This document shows positions 63,936 to 64,000 of a stretch of 64,000 nt of DNA, piece by piece; the first letter of the stretch is position 1; each line of letters begins with the position of its first letter. This stretch comes from CAZTJA01 sp964613745 (GTDB lineage: Bacteria > Desulfobacterota > Desulfomonilia > Desulfomonilales > Desulfomonilaceae): the NCBI GenBank assembly GCA_964613745.1, contig CAZTJA010000006.1, forward strand, positions 3,920 to 67,919, given 5' to 3'. The position numbers and the translations under genes were made by a program. The notes under the pieces are model-generated. The model was not told the origin of the DNA. It saw only the letters and a program-made list of their open reading frames with translations, and did not search any database.

Positions 63936-64000
63936 GAAAAGCCATCCTCATTGCTTTCAACTATTGCTTTTGACAATTTCAGTCCCTAAATATTGGGAAA

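Overview
The window comes from a chromosome of a strictly anaerobic, Gram-negative, sulfate-reducing bacterium, most likely a Desulfobacterota (deltaproteobacterial) lineage of moderate GC. The strongest evidence is a complete dsrMKJOP operon (about 5.7-10.7 kb) preceded by the RsbRD-type gene that usually accompanies it in sulfate reducers. Kdo and Lpt genes show an LPS-bearing outer membrane. A second DsrM/DsrK-like pair lies at 23.6-25.7 kb. I cannot name the species; a Desulfomonile-like or syntrophobacterial relative would fit. No tRNA, rRNA, IS element, prophage or CRISPR array was seen. Non-ATG starts (TTG, GTG) are common here and are supported by good Shine-Dalgarno (SD) sequences.

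Layout. 0-5.5 kb (minus): lipB and a pyruvate-dehydrogenase-type complex, E1alpha, E1beta, E2 and E3 (E3 cut by the window edge). 5.6-11.3 kb (minus): RsbRD-domain gene and dsrMKJOP, closed by a clear terminator. 11.8-15.7 kb: VOC protein, ABC-F protein, TtcA-like PP-loop enzyme, FlK-like thioesterase. 15.8-18.7 kb: riboflavin operon ribE-ribBA-ribH followed by nusB. 18.7-29.4 kb is an accessory and regulatory block: a proline-rich exported protein, an NtrC-type sigma54 activator, a small 'KY-module' protein with a pentapeptide-repeat protein, the DsrMK-like pair, a sensor kinase with a periplasmic CX4CH haem-type motif, a UspA protein, a small protein, and a protein with two KY modules. 29.7-35.8 kb: MFS transporter, B12-radical SAM enzyme, SGNH-type membrane protein, FemAB/GNAT-like transferase, putative lipoprotein. 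36-41.3 kb (minus): housekeeping genes glmU-dusB-Fis-like regulator, zapB, zapA, a 6S RNA and rny. 41.6-52 kb: LOG-like protein, TPR membrane protein with a heparinase II/III-like protein, a KY-module/zinc-ribbon/ankyrin protein, an ECF sigma/anti-sigma pair, a small Cys-rich exported protein, an FAD-linked oxidase and an HU/IHF protein. 52.7-55.2 kb: murA-hisB-hisH. 55.2-64 kb (minus): purC, pyrG, a kdsA-kdsC fusion, lptC, lptA, lptB, rpoN, hpf, ptsN.

How it fits together. DsrMKJOP links the quinone pool and periplasmic cytochromes to sulfite reduction; the second DsrMK-like pair could do parallel quinone/thiol-disulfide electron transfer. That pair is flanked by an orphan sigma54 activator, a weak -24/-12 element and a possibly haem-containing sensor kinase, which together suggest a redox-controlled regulon; this is inference. 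The kdsAC-lptCAB block makes Kdo and exports LPS. The most unusual observations are: (1) a small 'KY' module shared by three otherwise unrelated proteins; (2) lptA and lptB in one reading frame, separated by a single amber codon, with no ATG/GTG/TTG start for lptB at the expected place; (3) the KdsA-KdsC fusion; (4) the CX4CH, Cys-rich-PAS sensor kinase.
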